Below are positions 1-10,400 of a stretch of 64,000 nt of DNA, one piece after another. The stretch covers positions 62,001-126,000 of the forward strand of contig CANGYQ010000008.1 of assembly GCA_947458745.1 (NCBI GenBank). Direction: 5' to 3'. Position 1 is the stretch's first letter, and each line of letters opens with the position of its first letter. A model generated the notes under the pieces. That model saw only the letters and a list, made by a program, of their open reading frames with translations, made no database searches and had not been told where the DNA came from. The translations under genes were made by a program, and so were the position numbers. The stretch is from Bryobacteraceae bacterium (GTDB lineage Bacteria; Acidobacteriota; Terriglobia; Bryobacterales; Bryobacteraceae).

Positions 1-6
1 ACACAC

Positions 7-54
7 AAACGGCGCGCTGTGGGGGGGCGGAGCCCTCCAAGCGCGCCGTTTTTT
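7..54 (+). terminator. Rho-independent terminator of a gene left of the window
   Basis: Positions 7-18 and 40-51 form a perfect 12-base inverted repeat rich in G+C, with a 21-base loop that can itself pair, followed by a T run at 49-54. The T run lies on the + strand side, so it most likely ends a rightward gene beyond the left edge. It could also serve the leftward cytochrome gene at 86-478, although the opposite flank is less T-rich. Confidence 0.75.
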
Positions 55-85
55 CGGATTCGCGAATGAATCGCGAAATAGCCAG

Positions 86-478
86 TTACTTGATCTTGTA
101 CTTCTTGTCGCCCAGGTCTTCGCGATGAGCCGTGTGGCAGGACTTGCAGGTGCCACCGAGGGTGCCCAGCGCCGCGCGCAGACCATCGGCGTCATTGGCG
201 TCCGCCGCCTTCTTCACCGCCAGTGCCGCCGCCGTGGCGTCCTTGGTGCCCTGGACGGCATCGGCCATCTTGCGCTTTTCCCAGGCCGCAATGGTCGTGG
301 GGAATACTTCCGCCAGAATGGCGGCATTCTCGCTGACAACCTTCATGTCGCCCGCGCCCGCGCCCTTGCGCATTGCGCCATTCGCCTTGCCCACCTTCTC
401 CATCGGCTCATGCAGCTCGTCGGCCATCAAAGCCAGGCCCAGGGCCGCGGAAAAACACAGGATTAGTTTCTTGGTCAT
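86..478 (-). CDS. Cytochrome c' / class II c-type cytochrome
   Basis: A 130-residue secreted haem protein. An N-terminal signal peptide (about residues 1-19, ending around ALMA) is followed by a mostly helical region and one C-terminal haem-binding motif, CKSCH, near residue 113. One CxxCH close to the C terminus of a roughly 130-residue four-helix protein is the layout of cytochrome c' (class II c cytochromes), which act in the periplasm in binding small ligands such as NO or in electron transfer. The ATG at 478 is the only sensible start because the signal peptide follows directly; no strong ribosome binding site is visible. It stands alone between a terminator and the 3' end of the amidohydrolase gene. 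The ligand or partner cannot be read from sequence. Confidence 0.85.
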   Translation of the reverse strand: MTKKLILCFSAALGLALMADELHEPMEKVGKANGAMRKGAGAGDMKVVSENAAILAEVFPTTIAAWEKRKMADAVQGTKDATAAALAVKKAADANDADGLRAALGTLGGTCKSCHTAHREDLGDKKYKIK

Positions 479-569
479 GCGGGCGATTTTACCGCAAACA
501 ATCGTGCGGCGGAATATTATGAACGGACCTTAACCTCAAAAAGCCTTCACCTTGCACGAAACGCCGCAA

Positions 570-2117
570 CTACTGCGCCCGGTAACGCAAAACCTTGCCC
601 GGCCGCGCCGCCGTCACCTGGCCTTCGGAGATTGCCGGTTGGCCGTTCACCACCACATGCTTGAAGCCCACGGCCATCTGCCGGGGGTTCTCAAAATCGG
701 CCTTGTCGGCCACGGTCGCGGGATCAAAAATGCCGATGTCGGCCTTGAAGCCTTCCGCCACCACGCCCCGATCCCGCAAGTTCAGCCGCTGCGCCGGCAG
801 GCCGCTCATCTTCCAAACGGCTTGCTCCAGCGTCAGCGTCTTCCGCTCCCGCACATAACGGCCCAAGACGCGCGCAAACGTCCCGAACTCGCGCGGATGC
901 GGAAAGTCTTTTTCGGACGCCGTGATGGCCCCATCAGAAGCGATCATCGTGTAGGGCGAAGTCATGATCCGCGCAATGTCGGGTTCTGAAATCGCGTGAT
1001 AGATACAGGAGCAGCTACCCTGCACCTGCATCTCCATGGCCGTCTCCGCCGCGTTTTCGATTGTCACCTCCCGCCCGCGCTGCCGGGTGATGTCGGCCAG
1101 TGACTTACCGGCCAGCGTTGGATCAAAGCCGCAACTGCGCATCACCACGTTCTTGGGATCGCCACCACCGCGGTCGTTCTTGATCTTGTCGCTGATCACC
1201 AGCTTGATCCGGGCCCGCGTCTCGGGTGCCGCCAACCGTTCCGCCGTCGCCTTCCGCCCGCCTTCCAGTGCCCATTGCGGAAACAGCGCCGCCAGACCCG
1301 TAGAAGAGGCCGTATAGGGATACTGGTCAATCGTCGTGTCCACGCCGCGCGCCCGCGCCTGCTCCACCATCGCCACCGTCTTGTCCGCCAGCCCCCAGTT
1401 GCCGGACCCGATCACCTTGTGGTGCGAAACCTGCGTCGGAATCCCGGCTTCTTCGCCAATGCGGATCGTCTCCGCCACCGACTTCAAAATGTCTGCCGCC
1501 TCATCGCGCATATGCGAGATGTGCATGCCGCCGTACTTGCCGACCACCTTCGCCAACTCGATCACCTCTTCGGTGGGCGCAAAGTTACCGGGCACATAGA
1601 ACAGTCCCGTAGAGATCCCAAACGCCCCCTCGCGCATCGCCTGCTCCACCAGCCCCTTCATGCGGGTCAGTTCCTCCGGCGTCACGTTGCGCTTGGCCAG
1701 GTCCAGCACCTCCTGCCGCACGCTGCCGTGGCCCACAAAGAAGCCCATGTTCACTGAGATCTTGCGCGCCTCCAGCTTCTCCATATAGGGCGCCAGCGGC
1801 AGCGGCGACGATCCGTCGTTGCCTTCAAGCAGCGTCGTGACGCCTTGCCGCAGAAAGTTCTCCGCCGTCGGCACCTGCATGATGCCCGAGCGGCCATGAT
1901 TGTGGATATCGATAAACCCGGGCGCCACCACCAATCCCTGCGCATCGATCACCCGGTCTGCCGTCTTCCCCTTCAACTTGCCGACCGCCGCAATCGAATC
2001 GCCCTTGATCCCCACATCAGCCCACCGCCAGGGGTTATTGGTGCCGTCGATCAGGCGTCCATTGACGATGAGCACATCAAAGTCAGCCGCCAGCAAAAGG
2101 ATCAGCGCAGGAATCAT
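570..2117 (-). CDS. Secreted N-acyl-D-amino-acid deacylase-like amidohydrolase
   Basis: A 515-residue metal-dependent amidohydrolase of the D-aminoacylase family, which removes acyl groups from N-acyl-D-amino acids. The frame is open further upstream, but the ATG at 2117 gives a short hydrophobic leader (residues 1-11) followed at once by the usual beta-sandwich start (VLIVNGRLIDG), so I chose it. Metal ligands visible: HNH at 72-74, H199/H202 in MHISH, H232/H233 in VSHH, and an Asp in IASDGA. The Cys that bridges zinc in the characterised Alcaligenes enzyme (context GNCG) is Asp101 here (GNDG). It is divergent from the MFS transporter gene with 118 bases between the two starts, so a shared promoter region is likely. 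Substrate range is inferred from the family only. Confidence 0.85.
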   Translation of the reverse strand: MIPALILLLAADFDVLIVNGRLIDGTNNPWRWADVGIKGDSIAAVGKLKGKTADRVIDAQGLVVAPGFIDIHNHGRSGIMQVPTAENFLRQGVTTLLEGNDGSSPLPLAPYMEKLEARKISVNMGFFVGHGSVRQEVLDLAKRNVTPEELTRMKGLVEQAMREGAFGISTGLFYVPGNFAPTEEVIELAKVVGKYGGMHISHMRDEAADILKSVAETIRIGEEAGIPTQVSHHKVIGSGNWGLADKTVAMVEQARARGVDTTIDQYPYTASSTGLAALFPQWALEGGRKATAERLAAPETRARIKLVISDKIKNDRGGGDPKNVVMRSCGFDPTLAGKSLADITRQRGREVTIENAAETAMEMQVQGSCSCIYHAISEPDIARIMTSPYTMIASDGAITASEKDFPHPREFGTFARVLGRYVRERKTLTLEQAVWKMSGLPAQRLNLRDRGVVAEGFKADIGIFDPATVADKADFENPRQMAVGFKHVVVNGQPAISEGQVTAARPGKVLRYRAQ

Positions 2118-2235
2118 CTCGATATTGTACGGCCCCGCCAGAGGGTTAGCCTGTAAGGATGGCGCACGCAACGCGGATTCATCGGGCGGACCGCGTTTGC
2201 AGGCGTGGCCGGTGCTTGGCCCACTGGGTCTCCGC

Positions 2236-3351
2236 ATGACCGCCTACGCCGTCCGCTTGGCCCCCGTGGTCTTTGCTGCTTTCGTCTGCACCCTGGGCTT
2301 CGGCTCCGTGATCCCTTCCCTGCCCCTCTATCTTCGCCACGACTTTGGTGCCTCCACCGCGATGACCGGCTTCGTGGTCGGCATCGCGTCCGCCGCGGCC
2401 TTGGGGGGACGCCTGATCGCTGGGCGTATGGCGGACACGCAAGGGCGCCGCGTCGTGGTGGCGGCCGGTCTGGGTTTCTGCGCGGCAGCCGGTATTTTCT
2501 ATCTGCCCTGGTTTGGACTACCCACTCTGCTCGTCGCCCGTATCCTGCATGGCCTGGGCGAAGGCTTCCTGTTGACCGCCGCCGTGGCCTGGACGGTGGA
2601 CCTGGCCCCAATGGACCGCCGCTCACAGATTCTGGGCTTTCTCGCCTCGGGCGTTTGGGGTGGCCTTTCCGCGGGACCGATTGTGGGCGAATGGATCGGC
2701 GGGTTGCCGAACGTAGGCTGGTTTGTGGCGGGCTCCGTTCTGCCCGCCCTGGCCGCCATTTACTGGACACCGGAGGTTTCGACGCCGCACGCCGGACACC
2801 GCGGACCACTGATTTCGCGCATCGCCTTGCTGCCGGGTACATTGCTGGGTCTCTCCAATGTCAGCTATGCGGCGATGGCGGGCTTCGTTCCGCTGTTGCT
2901 GAAGGAGCGCGGCCTGCCCAGCGCCGGAGCGTTTGTGGCGTTCGCGGCGATGGTGGTCTGCGGGCGGACCATCTTCGGGTCGCTCCCGGACCGCCTGGGC
3001 CCCATCAAGATGCTCTACACCGGGCTGATCCTGCTGATCGCCGGCAGCACCGTCATGTTGCTGGCGCACTCACCGGGCCTGGTGCTCACCGCCGCGTGCC
3101 TGCTGGGGTTAGGGTATTCATTCCCCTGGCCGTCGCTGGCCATCATCGTAACTGACCAGGCCCCCGCAGCGGAGCGGGCCACCGCCTTGGGCACCCTCAC
3201 CGGCTTCTACGATCTGTTTGTGGCCGTCAGCGCAGTGCTGGCCGGAGCACTGGCTGCCCGGTTTGGTGTCCAGGCCGCCTTCTGGCTGGCGATCAGTTGC
3301 GCGGTGGCGGCCCTGGCCATCGTTAAGCTCCGGCTGGCGAACCGCCAATAG
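2236..3351 (+). CDS. MFS transporter
   Basis: A 371-residue inner-membrane protein with about 12 hydrophobic helices and the major facilitator motif A between helices 2 and 3 (GRMADTQGRR, about residues 66-75). Family members export drugs or small molecules or import nutrients with proton symport. The frame is open well upstream of 2236, but that part overlaps the divergent amidohydrolase gene and looks unlike a membrane protein, whereas the ATG at 2236 directly precedes the first transmembrane helix. The substrate is unknown; location next to a D-amino-acid deacylase and upstream of a TonB receptor allows, but does not show, a role in uptake of hydrolysis products. Confidence 0.85.
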   Translation: MTAYAVRLAPVVFAAFVCTLGFGSVIPSLPLYLRHDFGASTAMTGFVVGIASAAALGGRLIAGRMADTQGRRVVVAAGLGFCAAAGIFYLPWFGLPTLLVARILHGLGEGFLLTAAVAWTVDLAPMDRRSQILGFLASGVWGGLSAGPIVGEWIGGLPNVGWFVAGSVLPALAAIYWTPEVSTPHAGHRGPLISRIALLPGTLLGLSNVSYAAMAGFVPLLLKERGLPSAGAFVAFAAMVVCGRTIFGSLPDRLGPIKMLYTGLILLIAGSTVMLLAHSPGLVLTAACLLGLGYSFPWPSLAIIVTDQAPAAERATALGTLTGFYDLFVAVSAVLAGALAARFGVQAAFWLAISCAVAALAIVKLRLANRQ

Positions 3352-3430
3352 CCGTGGGGCAAAGCGCCGCTGTAGCGGGACGAAAAAGCGTACCGGACGC
3401 GAATCCTGGCCGGCCGCGCGAACATCCCGT

Positions 3431-3460
3431 TATAATCAGGATAATCGCCGGCTCAGGAGT
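3431..3460 (+). promoter_or_regulatory. Putative -10 box and ribosome binding site of the TonB receptor gene
   Basis: A perfect TATAAT occurs at 3431-3436, about 30 bases before the ATG at 3467, and CAGGAGT at 3454-3460 gives a good Shine-Dalgarno sequence six bases from the start codon. No convincing -35 box is seen at the usual distance (GGCCGG at 3408-3413), so the promoter may depend on an activator. This pair decides the start of the receptor gene. Confidence 0.55.
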
Positions 3461-3466
3461 CTTTAC

Positions 3467-6400
3467 ATGAATTTCAGGCATTTCGCCGCCGCCTTTGGCG
3501 TAGTGTTTCTATCCGCAGCCCTTCTGGTTGCCCAAACCTCAACGTCTCAGTTAAGCGGCACGGTCCGCGACAGTTCCGGCGCGTCGGTGCCCGGTGCTAA
3601 CGTCACCCTGACCAACGAAGCCACGGGCGTCACCCAGCGGCAGAGCACCACGGAAGCGGGTCTTTACGCATTTCCTTCGATCGCCGTCGGTACTTATACC
3701 GTCAAGGTGGAAGGCGCAGGCTTCAAGATCTACTCCCGCACGGGCAATACGGTCCAGGTGAATACGCCGCTGCAGGTGGATGTCGTGCTGGAAGTGGGTG
3801 GTGCCACCGAGACCGTCCAGGTCTCCGCCGCCGCTGAAGGCGTGCAAACCTCTAACGCCGTTATCGGCAACGTGGTCGAGCAGAAGGCGATCGTCAACCT
3901 GCCGCTGAATGGGCGCAACCCGCTCAACCTGCTGATCTATGAGCCCGGCGTCGTGCAGCGCTCCGGTGGCACGGTCAACGTCAATGGTGCCCGCTCGACG
4001 GCGGTCAACGTCACCATTGACGGCATTGAGGCCAATGAGTCCACCAACCCGAACCCCACCAACAACATCTTTCGCTTGAACCCGGACAACGTCCAGGAGT
4101 TCAAAGTCACCACCTCCAACCCGTCGCCCGAAGAAGGCCGCAACTCCGGCGCCAACGTATCGGTGGCTACCCGGTCCGGCACCAACGAGATCCATGGCAC
4201 CTTGTTTGAGTTCTTCCGCAATACCGCGCTGAACTCGCAGGAGTTTTACGGCAACGCCCAGGGCGCGCCCAAGCCCGAGATCAAGCTGAACCAGTATGGC
4301 TTTGAAGCGGGTGGGCCCATCAAGAAAAACAAGACCTTCTTTTTCGGCAGCTGGCAGGGCCAGAAGGTGAACTTCAAGGACCCCGTCGACAAGGCGTTTG
4401 GCGAATCCGTGGACCTCTACACCCCCTCGGCCCTCGCCGGGAACTTCCGGTACTTCGTGGTGGACCCGCGCAATCCCTTCACCCTGAATGGCCGCGTCAT
4501 CAACCAGAACACCGCCGCCCTCGTCGATCAGCGGACCGGCCAGCCCGTCCCCGGCGTCCGCAACTGCGGCACCGCCAGCGAGACCAACTGTCTGGCCACT
4601 TTCAACCTGTTCGCCAACGACCCGCAAGGCCGCGGCCTTGACCCCGCAGTCAGAAGCGTGCTCGGCGGCTACCCCGCCCCCAATGCCTTTTCCGCGGGCG
4701 ATGGCTTGAACACCGGGGCCTACGTGTGGACCACCCCGTTCCAGATTCGCGGACCCCAGTACATGGCCCGTATCGACCACACCATCAACGACAAGCACTC
4801 GGTCTTCTACCGCTATCTTGGCGCGGAGCAGAACACGCTCGGCGGCGATCCGCTGAATGGCCGCCCGCAGGTCCTGCCTGGATACCCGGCGCGCGGTGAA
4901 GTGTTCCGCCCCGCGCAAAACCATGCCTTCGGCCTGCGCAGCGTGCTGTCGCCCCGCTTGGTGAACGAACTGACGCTGGGGTATTCGCGCTTCCAGTTCC
5001 TGTTCACCCAGGGTGAAGCCAACCCGTTGTTCCCCAACACGCCGCGCTTCACGTTCAACAATTCCGATGTGGATTACACGGCCAACCCGCGCACCTTCCG
5101 CGCAGTCAACACGCCGCAGATCATCAACAACACCACCTACGTCACCGGCTCCCATGTGGTGAAGTTCGGCTTCAACATCCGCATGTACCAGCACAACGAC
5201 CAGCGCGGTGACGTCGGCGGCACTTCGCTGACGCCGTCCATCTCGCTGTCGCGCACCGTGCGCCCGCCCACGGGTATCAACTTCCCGGCGGCGGCCACCG
5301 CCACCTCGCCCGGAATCTCCGCCAACGACTTGAACCGCCTCCAAGGCATGGCCAACGACTTGTTGGGCATCCCCGCGTCGCTCACCCAGGTTTTCCAAGG
5401 TGACCTGCGGGCCGATACGTTTTCGCCCTTCAAGTCGGGCGACAAGAGCGTCACGCTCTGGGCGCAGGGCCAGCGGACTAAGCAATACAACTTCTTCCTG
5501 CAGGACGAATGGAAGTTCCGCCGCAACATGACCATCAGCTACGGCGTCCGCTGGGAGTTGAACGGTCCGCCCACCGAAGCCGGCAACCGCGTTTATGTGC
5601 CCAACCGGATCATCGACGGCAGCCAGGGTGCGGTTACCTTCACTCAGGCGGAGCGCTGGTATCAAAACTGGAATCGCACCGCCTTGGCCCCCCGCCTGGG
5701 CCTCACCTGGGCACCCGGCAACTCCACCAAGATGGTGATCCGCGCGGGCTATGGCATCGCCTTCGATCCCATCTCCACCTTCCAAGTCACGTCCATCGCC
5801 TCGGCGGTGCCGGGCCAGACCTTCCGTTGCGTCAATACGCTCACCGCCACGGGCGTCACCACCACCCCCGGTTGCGCCGCCGTGCCCAACCTCCGGCTGG
5901 GCCAGAGCTTCCCCAACGAAACGGCTCCGCCCACGGTGAAGCCTTCCAGCTTCCTCACGCTGCCCCAGCAGACGCAGAACAACGCGCCCCCAGCCCGCGT
6001 CTTCGATCAGGGCCTGAAGCTGCCCACGGTCCACATGTGGAACCTGACCCTGCAGCGTGAACTCCCGGGCGGCTACGTTGTGTCGGTGGGCTACGTCGGT
6101 CGTCGCGGCACCCGCCTCTATCGCACCTGGGACATGAACCAGATCGACGCCGCACCCATCCTGCCCTCCTTCCTGGCCATGCAGCGCAACCGCGGCTTAG
6201 GCGGCGGCTGTCAGGCCAGCGGCATCCTGGCCAACGGCCAACCCTGCCCCGGTGCCGTCGATGTGCCGCTGATCCAGCAGGGCGTCATCACCCCCGCCTT
6301 CGCCAACTCCACCGTGTCCGTGACGGACTTGCAGCAGAACGCCGCCGGCAATATGGCCGGCCGCCTGGAACAAAGCGTCGCCCCGGCCATTCTGGGCGCC

Positions 6401-7303
6401 AATGCCACCACCGCCCGGCTCCGGCCCAACCGTCAGTTCGCCCAGATTCTCTACCTGGACAACGGTGCGGATTCGGTCTATCACTCCGCCCAGGTCAGCT
6501 TCCGCAAGCGCTTTGATTCGGCCGGCCTGCTGCTGAACGGGGCCTACACGCTGGGCAAGTCCATCGACAACCTTTCGGTTGACCCGGTCGCGGCCACCGC
6601 TGGTGGCGGCTTGACCACCACCGCCGCCCGCACGCCCGCCGACGGCCGCAACTACCAGAACGAGCGCGCCCGGTCCGACTTTGACCAGCGCCACGTCTTC
6701 AACATGACCGGCATCTACGAAATGCCGTTCGGCAAAGGCAAGAAGTTGCTGGGCAACGCCAACCCCTTCCTCAACACGGTGGTGGGTGGCTGGAGCGTCA
6801 ACGGCATCTACACCTTCCAGTCGGGCGAGCCGTTCACGGTCCGCTCCGGTGTGTTGACGCACAACTTCAGCGCCCAGTCCCGCGCCGCGCTGGCTCCTGG
6901 CGTCACGCAACTCCCACAAGCCCAATTGCAGGAATCGGCCAACGTCGTCGGCCCGGTGTTCTTCCGGGATGCGTCGCAGTTCGCCTTCCCCAACCCGGGT
7001 GAACTGGGCATCGGCCGCAACATCTTCCAGGGCCCGACTTACTGGAACCTGGACCTGGGTATCTCGAAAGGCTTCGCGATCTCGGAGCGCGTCCGGATGG
7101 TCTTCCGCACCGAGATGTTCAACGCCTTGAACCACGCCAACTTCCGCAACCCCCGCGACGCCTCCGTAGGCTCCCCCGCCATCACCTCCACGGTGTTTGG
7201 CCAGGCCTGCTGCGTCTCGCTCTCCACCGCCTCCAGCTCCACCACCAACCAGAACGGTGAAAGCTGGCGCGTGATTCAGTTTGCCTTGAAGCTGAGCTTC
7301 TGA
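3467..7303 (+). CDS. Oar-like TonB-dependent outer-membrane receptor
   Basis: A 1278-residue outer-membrane protein. Residues 1-24 form a signal peptide, residues about 26-110 a carboxypeptidase-regulatory-like beta-sandwich (LSGTVRDSSGASVPGANV), residues about 120-240 a plug domain (LPLNGRNPLNLL, then a NVTIDG stretch), and the remainder a beta barrel ending in the C-terminal aromatic KLSF typical of outer-membrane barrels. This architecture is the Oar/CarbopepD-reg TonB receptor type that is greatly expanded in Acidobacteriota and is thought to import large oligomers such as glycans or peptides. The ATG at 3467 is fixed by its ribosome binding site and signal peptide. It is a single-gene unit closed by a terminator at 7323. 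The ligand is unknown. Confidence 0.93.
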   Translation: MNFRHFAAAFGVVFLSAALLVAQTSTSQLSGTVRDSSGASVPGANVTLTNEATGVTQRQSTTEAGLYAFPSIAVGTYTVKVEGAGFKIYSRTGNTVQVNTPLQVDVVLEVGGATETVQVSAAAEGVQTSNAVIGNVVEQKAIVNLPLNGRNPLNLLIYEPGVVQRSGGTVNVNGARSTAVNVTIDGIEANESTNPNPTNNIFRLNPDNVQEFKVTTSNPSPEEGRNSGANVSVATRSGTNEIHGTLFEFFRNTALNSQEFYGNAQGAPKPEIKLNQYGFEAGGPIKKNKTFFFGSWQGQKVNFKDPVDKAFGESVDLYTPSALAGNFRYFVVDPRNPFTLNGRVINQNTAALVDQRTGQPVPGVRNCGTASETNCLATFNLFANDPQGRGLDPAVRSVLGGYPAPNAFSAGDGLNTGAYVWTTPFQIRGPQYMARIDHTINDKHSVFYRYLGAEQNTLGGDPLNGRPQVLPGYPARGEVFRPAQNHAFGLRSVLSPRLVNELTLGYSRFQFLFTQGEANPLFPNTPRFTFNNSDVDYTANPRTFRAVNTPQIINNTTYVTGSHVVKFGFNIRMYQHNDQRGDVGGTSLTPSISLSRTVRPPTGINFPAAATATSPGISANDLNRLQGMANDLLGIPASLTQVFQGDLRADTFSPFKSGDKSVTLWAQGQRTKQYNFFLQDEWKFRRNMTISYGVRWELNGPPTEAGNRVYVPNRIIDGSQGAVTFTQAERWYQNWNRTALAPRLGLTWAPGNSTKMVIRAGYGIAFDPISTFQVTSIASAVPGQTFRCVNTLTATGVTTTPGCAAVPNLRLGQSFPNETAPPTVKPSSFLTLPQQTQNNAPPARVFDQGLKLPTVHMWNLTLQRELPGGYVVSVGYVGRRGTRLYRTWDMNQIDAAPILPSFLAMQRNRGLGGGCQASGILANGQPCPGAVDVPLIQQGVITPAFANSTVSVTDLQQNAAGNMAGRLEQSVAPAILGANATTARLRPNRQFAQILYLDNGADSVYHSAQVSFRKRFDSAGLLLNGAYTLGKSIDNLSVDPVAATAGGGLTTTAARTPADGRNYQNERARSDFDQRHVFNMTGIYEMPFGKGKKLLGNANPFLNTVVGGWSVNGIYTFQSGEPFTVRSGVLTHNFSAQSRAALAPGVTQLPQAQLQESANVVGPVFFRDASQFAFPNPGELGIGRNIFQGPTYWNLDLGISKGFAISERVRMVFRTEMFNALNHANFRNPRDASVGSPAITSTVFGQACCVSLSTASSSTTNQNGESWRVIQFALKLSF

Positions 7304-7322
7304 TCTCGGTAGACCCGCAAAG

Positions 7323-7377
7323 CCGCCTGGGCGCAAAGGACCCCTTCAACCTTTGCGCCGGGCGGTTTTTGCTTTTT
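7323..7377 (+). terminator. Terminator of the TonB receptor gene
   Basis: The segments at 7323-7339 and 7350-7365 are inverted repeats (CCGCCTGGGCGCAAAGG against CCTTTGCGCCGGGCGG) with one bulged base, followed by two T runs at 7366-7377. It separates the rightward receptor gene from the 3' end of the leftward efflux operon and may work both ways. Confidence 0.8.
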
Positions 7378-7409
7378 CCAGGACTCTTCGTCCCCGCCCG
7401 CCGCGGTCG

Positions 7410-10400
7410 CTAGACCTCACTCAGCAAAACTTCCGGCGTCCCCTGCCCCGCCTCCCGCGCCGCCTTACGCTGCTCAAACCAGAAGTAGAACGACGGCACC
7501 ACCACCATGTTCAGGGCGGTGGAAGTGGCCAGCCCGAACAGAATCACCATCGCCATTGGCGCCTGGATCTCACTGCCCGGCTTGCCGACTCCCAGCGCGA
7601 TCGGGATCAACGCCAAACCCGCCGCCAGCGCGGTCATCAGGATGGGCGAAACCCGTTCGAGCGCTCCGCGCTCCACCGCCGTCCGCAGATCAGTGACGCC
7701 ATCCTGTTCCCGTAGATGCCGGATGTGGGCCACCATCATGATGCCGTTGCGGGTGGCAATTCCCAGCAGGGTGATAAAACCCACAATCGAGGCCAGCGAC
7801 AGGACTCCGCCCGAAACAAACACACCGATCACGCCACCCACCAGCGCCAGCGGCAGGTTGATCATGATCAGCAGCGCCTCCGCATACGACCCGAAGGCCA
7901 CGCCCAGGATGATCAGAATGCCGATGATCACGCCCCCGCCCATCAGCAGCAACCGGCGCGAAGCCCGCTCTTCGCTCTCGAATTGCCCGCCATATTCGAC
8001 CCGGTAACCCTCCGGAAGCTTCACGGTCTCCAGCACGCGCGCCCGCACCTCATCCACCGTCGAGCGCATGTCGCGGCCGGCAATATTGCAATGCACAACA
8101 ATGCGCCGCTGTACACCCTCGCGCGAGATGAAGTTGGGCCCCAGATCATCCCGGATATCCGCCAACGTGCTCAAGGCCACCCGGGATCCGCCCGAGGTCT
8201 CAATCAACGTCTGGCGCACCCGTTCCAGGTCACTCAGCGATCCGTCCTTCTCATATCGCAAGACCAGCGGAAAGCTCACCTGGCCTTCATAGACACGCGA
8301 CACTTCGCTGCCCAGCAGGGCGGTCTCCACCGTGGCCGCGATGTGGCCGGGGGCCAGCCCAAAGCGGGCTGCAACGTCGGGCCGTGGGCGGATCAGCAGT
8401 GACGGCACGTCCATCTGCTGCTCGGTCCCCAAATCCACCACGCCCTCCACGTTGCGCATCGTGGCCTCAATCTGCCGCGCGAGCTCGCGCAACTCCACCA
8501 GGTCATCGCCAAAGATCTTCACCGCGACATTGGACCGCGTACCCGACAGCATGTGGTCAATGCGGTGCGAGATCGGCTGGCCCACGTCAAAATTGGTGCC
8601 CGGTATCAGCTTCAGCTTGCGCCGCACTTCTTCCAGCACCTCTTCCTTGGGCCGCTCCTTCAACGCCAGCCGCACGTCGATCTCAGAAGCCTCCACCCCG
8701 GCCCCGTGTTCGTCCAGTTCCGCGCGGCCGCTCCGGCGTCCTGTGGAAACCACCTCCGGCACAGATAGCAGCATCCGCTCAATCGAATTGCCCAAGTGGT
8801 TTGCCTCTTCCAGGCTGGTGCCGGGCAACGTCACCGAACCCACCGTAAGAGCGCCTTCATTGAACTCCGGCAGAAACGCCCGGCCCATGCGCGTGAACGA
8901 GCTGCCCGCCACGCCGACAATCAGCACCACCATCACCGCGATCACGCGCGGATGGTTGATCGACCAGTTCACCAGCGGCCGGTAAGCCCGCTTGATGTGC
9001 CGCACCAGCCAGGGCTCATGTCCGCTCAGGATGCTCTTGGCCTTGGGCAGCAGAATCGAACACAAGGCCGGCGTCACCGTCAGCGCCACTACCAGCGAAG
9101 CGGCTAGCGCGATCAGATATGCAAACGCCAGCGGCCGCAACAACCGGCCTTCCACACTATCCAGAGCAAACAGCGGGATGAAGACAACACCCACGATCAT
9201 AGTGGCAAACACCACCGAACCGCGGATCTCGCTGGACGCCCGGTAGACCAGCTCCAGCACCGCCATCCTCTCCCCTTCGGGCCGCAGCGCGTTCTCCCGC
9301 AGACGCCGCACGACATTTTCAACGTCGATGATCGCGTCGTCCACCAGTTCCCCAATCGCAATGGCCAACCCGCCCAGGCTCATCGAATTGATCGTCTGGC
9401 CGGTAAACTTCATGGCCAGCACCGCCGCCACCACCGACAGCGGCAGGGCCAGCAGCGTGATCGCCACCGCGCGGCCATTCATCAGAAACACCAGCACCAC
9501 CAGCACCACCAGCACGCTGCCATCACGCAGGGCGTTGCGCAGGTTTTCAAGCGATCGCTCAATAAAATCAGCCTGCCGGAAGATGTTCCGGTCGATCTTC
9601 ATGCCCTTCGGCAACGTGCGTTCCAGGTCATCCAGCACCGTCGCCACACTATCGGTCAGCCGCAGCGTGTTCGCCCCCGGCTGCTTCAAGATGCCGATCA
9701 GGATCGCCGGTTCGCCCGAATGCGACGCATCACCGCGCTTCAGCGCCTCGCCAATCGCCACCGTCGCCACATCGCGCACGCGGATGGGAGCGGTGCCACT
9801 GGCCCCCAGCGAAATGCTCTCGATCTCTTCCATCGTGGAAGCCCGGCCCCAGGTCTGGATCAGATACTCAGTGCTGCCTTCCACGCGAAATCCCGCCGAG
9901 GCATTGCGGCTGGCCTCCGCCAGCGTGCGCTCCACTTGATCCATCGTCAACCCATAGCGGCCCAGCTTGCGCGGGTCCACGCGGACCTCATACTGCTTCC
10001 GCCCGCCGCCCATGGTGATCACCTGCGAAACACCGGTAACCGAAAGCAACCGCCGCCGCAGCAGGTTGTCGGCAAAGCTCCGCAGATCCACCGGCGAATG
10101 CGCGCTCGACTGCAGGCTGATGAACTGGATCTCGCCCATCACCGAAGAAACCGGTGCCAGCAAGGGCCGCGAGACGTTCGGGGGGAAGCTGGCCGTCACC
10201 AGCGCCAGCTTTTCCGTCACCGTCTGCCGGGCGCGGAAGACATCTTCGCCCCACTCAAACTCGACGTAGATCACCGCAAAGCCCACGGCTGTCACTGAGC
10301 GCACGCGGCGCACGCCCGGGGCTCCGTTGACGCTGGCCTCAATCGGAAAGGTCACCTGGCTTTCCAGCTCCGTCGGCGACATGCCGCGCGCCTCGCAAAT

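Noticed and set aside
3551..6034. 827-codon open frame on the - strand
   Set aside because: It is antisense to the TonB receptor gene, has Arg/Gly/Val-rich noise composition and no domain; long antisense frames are common in G+C-rich DNA.
6197..7336. 379-codon frame on the - strand
   Set aside because: Antisense to the barrel of the same receptor and partly overlapping its terminator; no domain.
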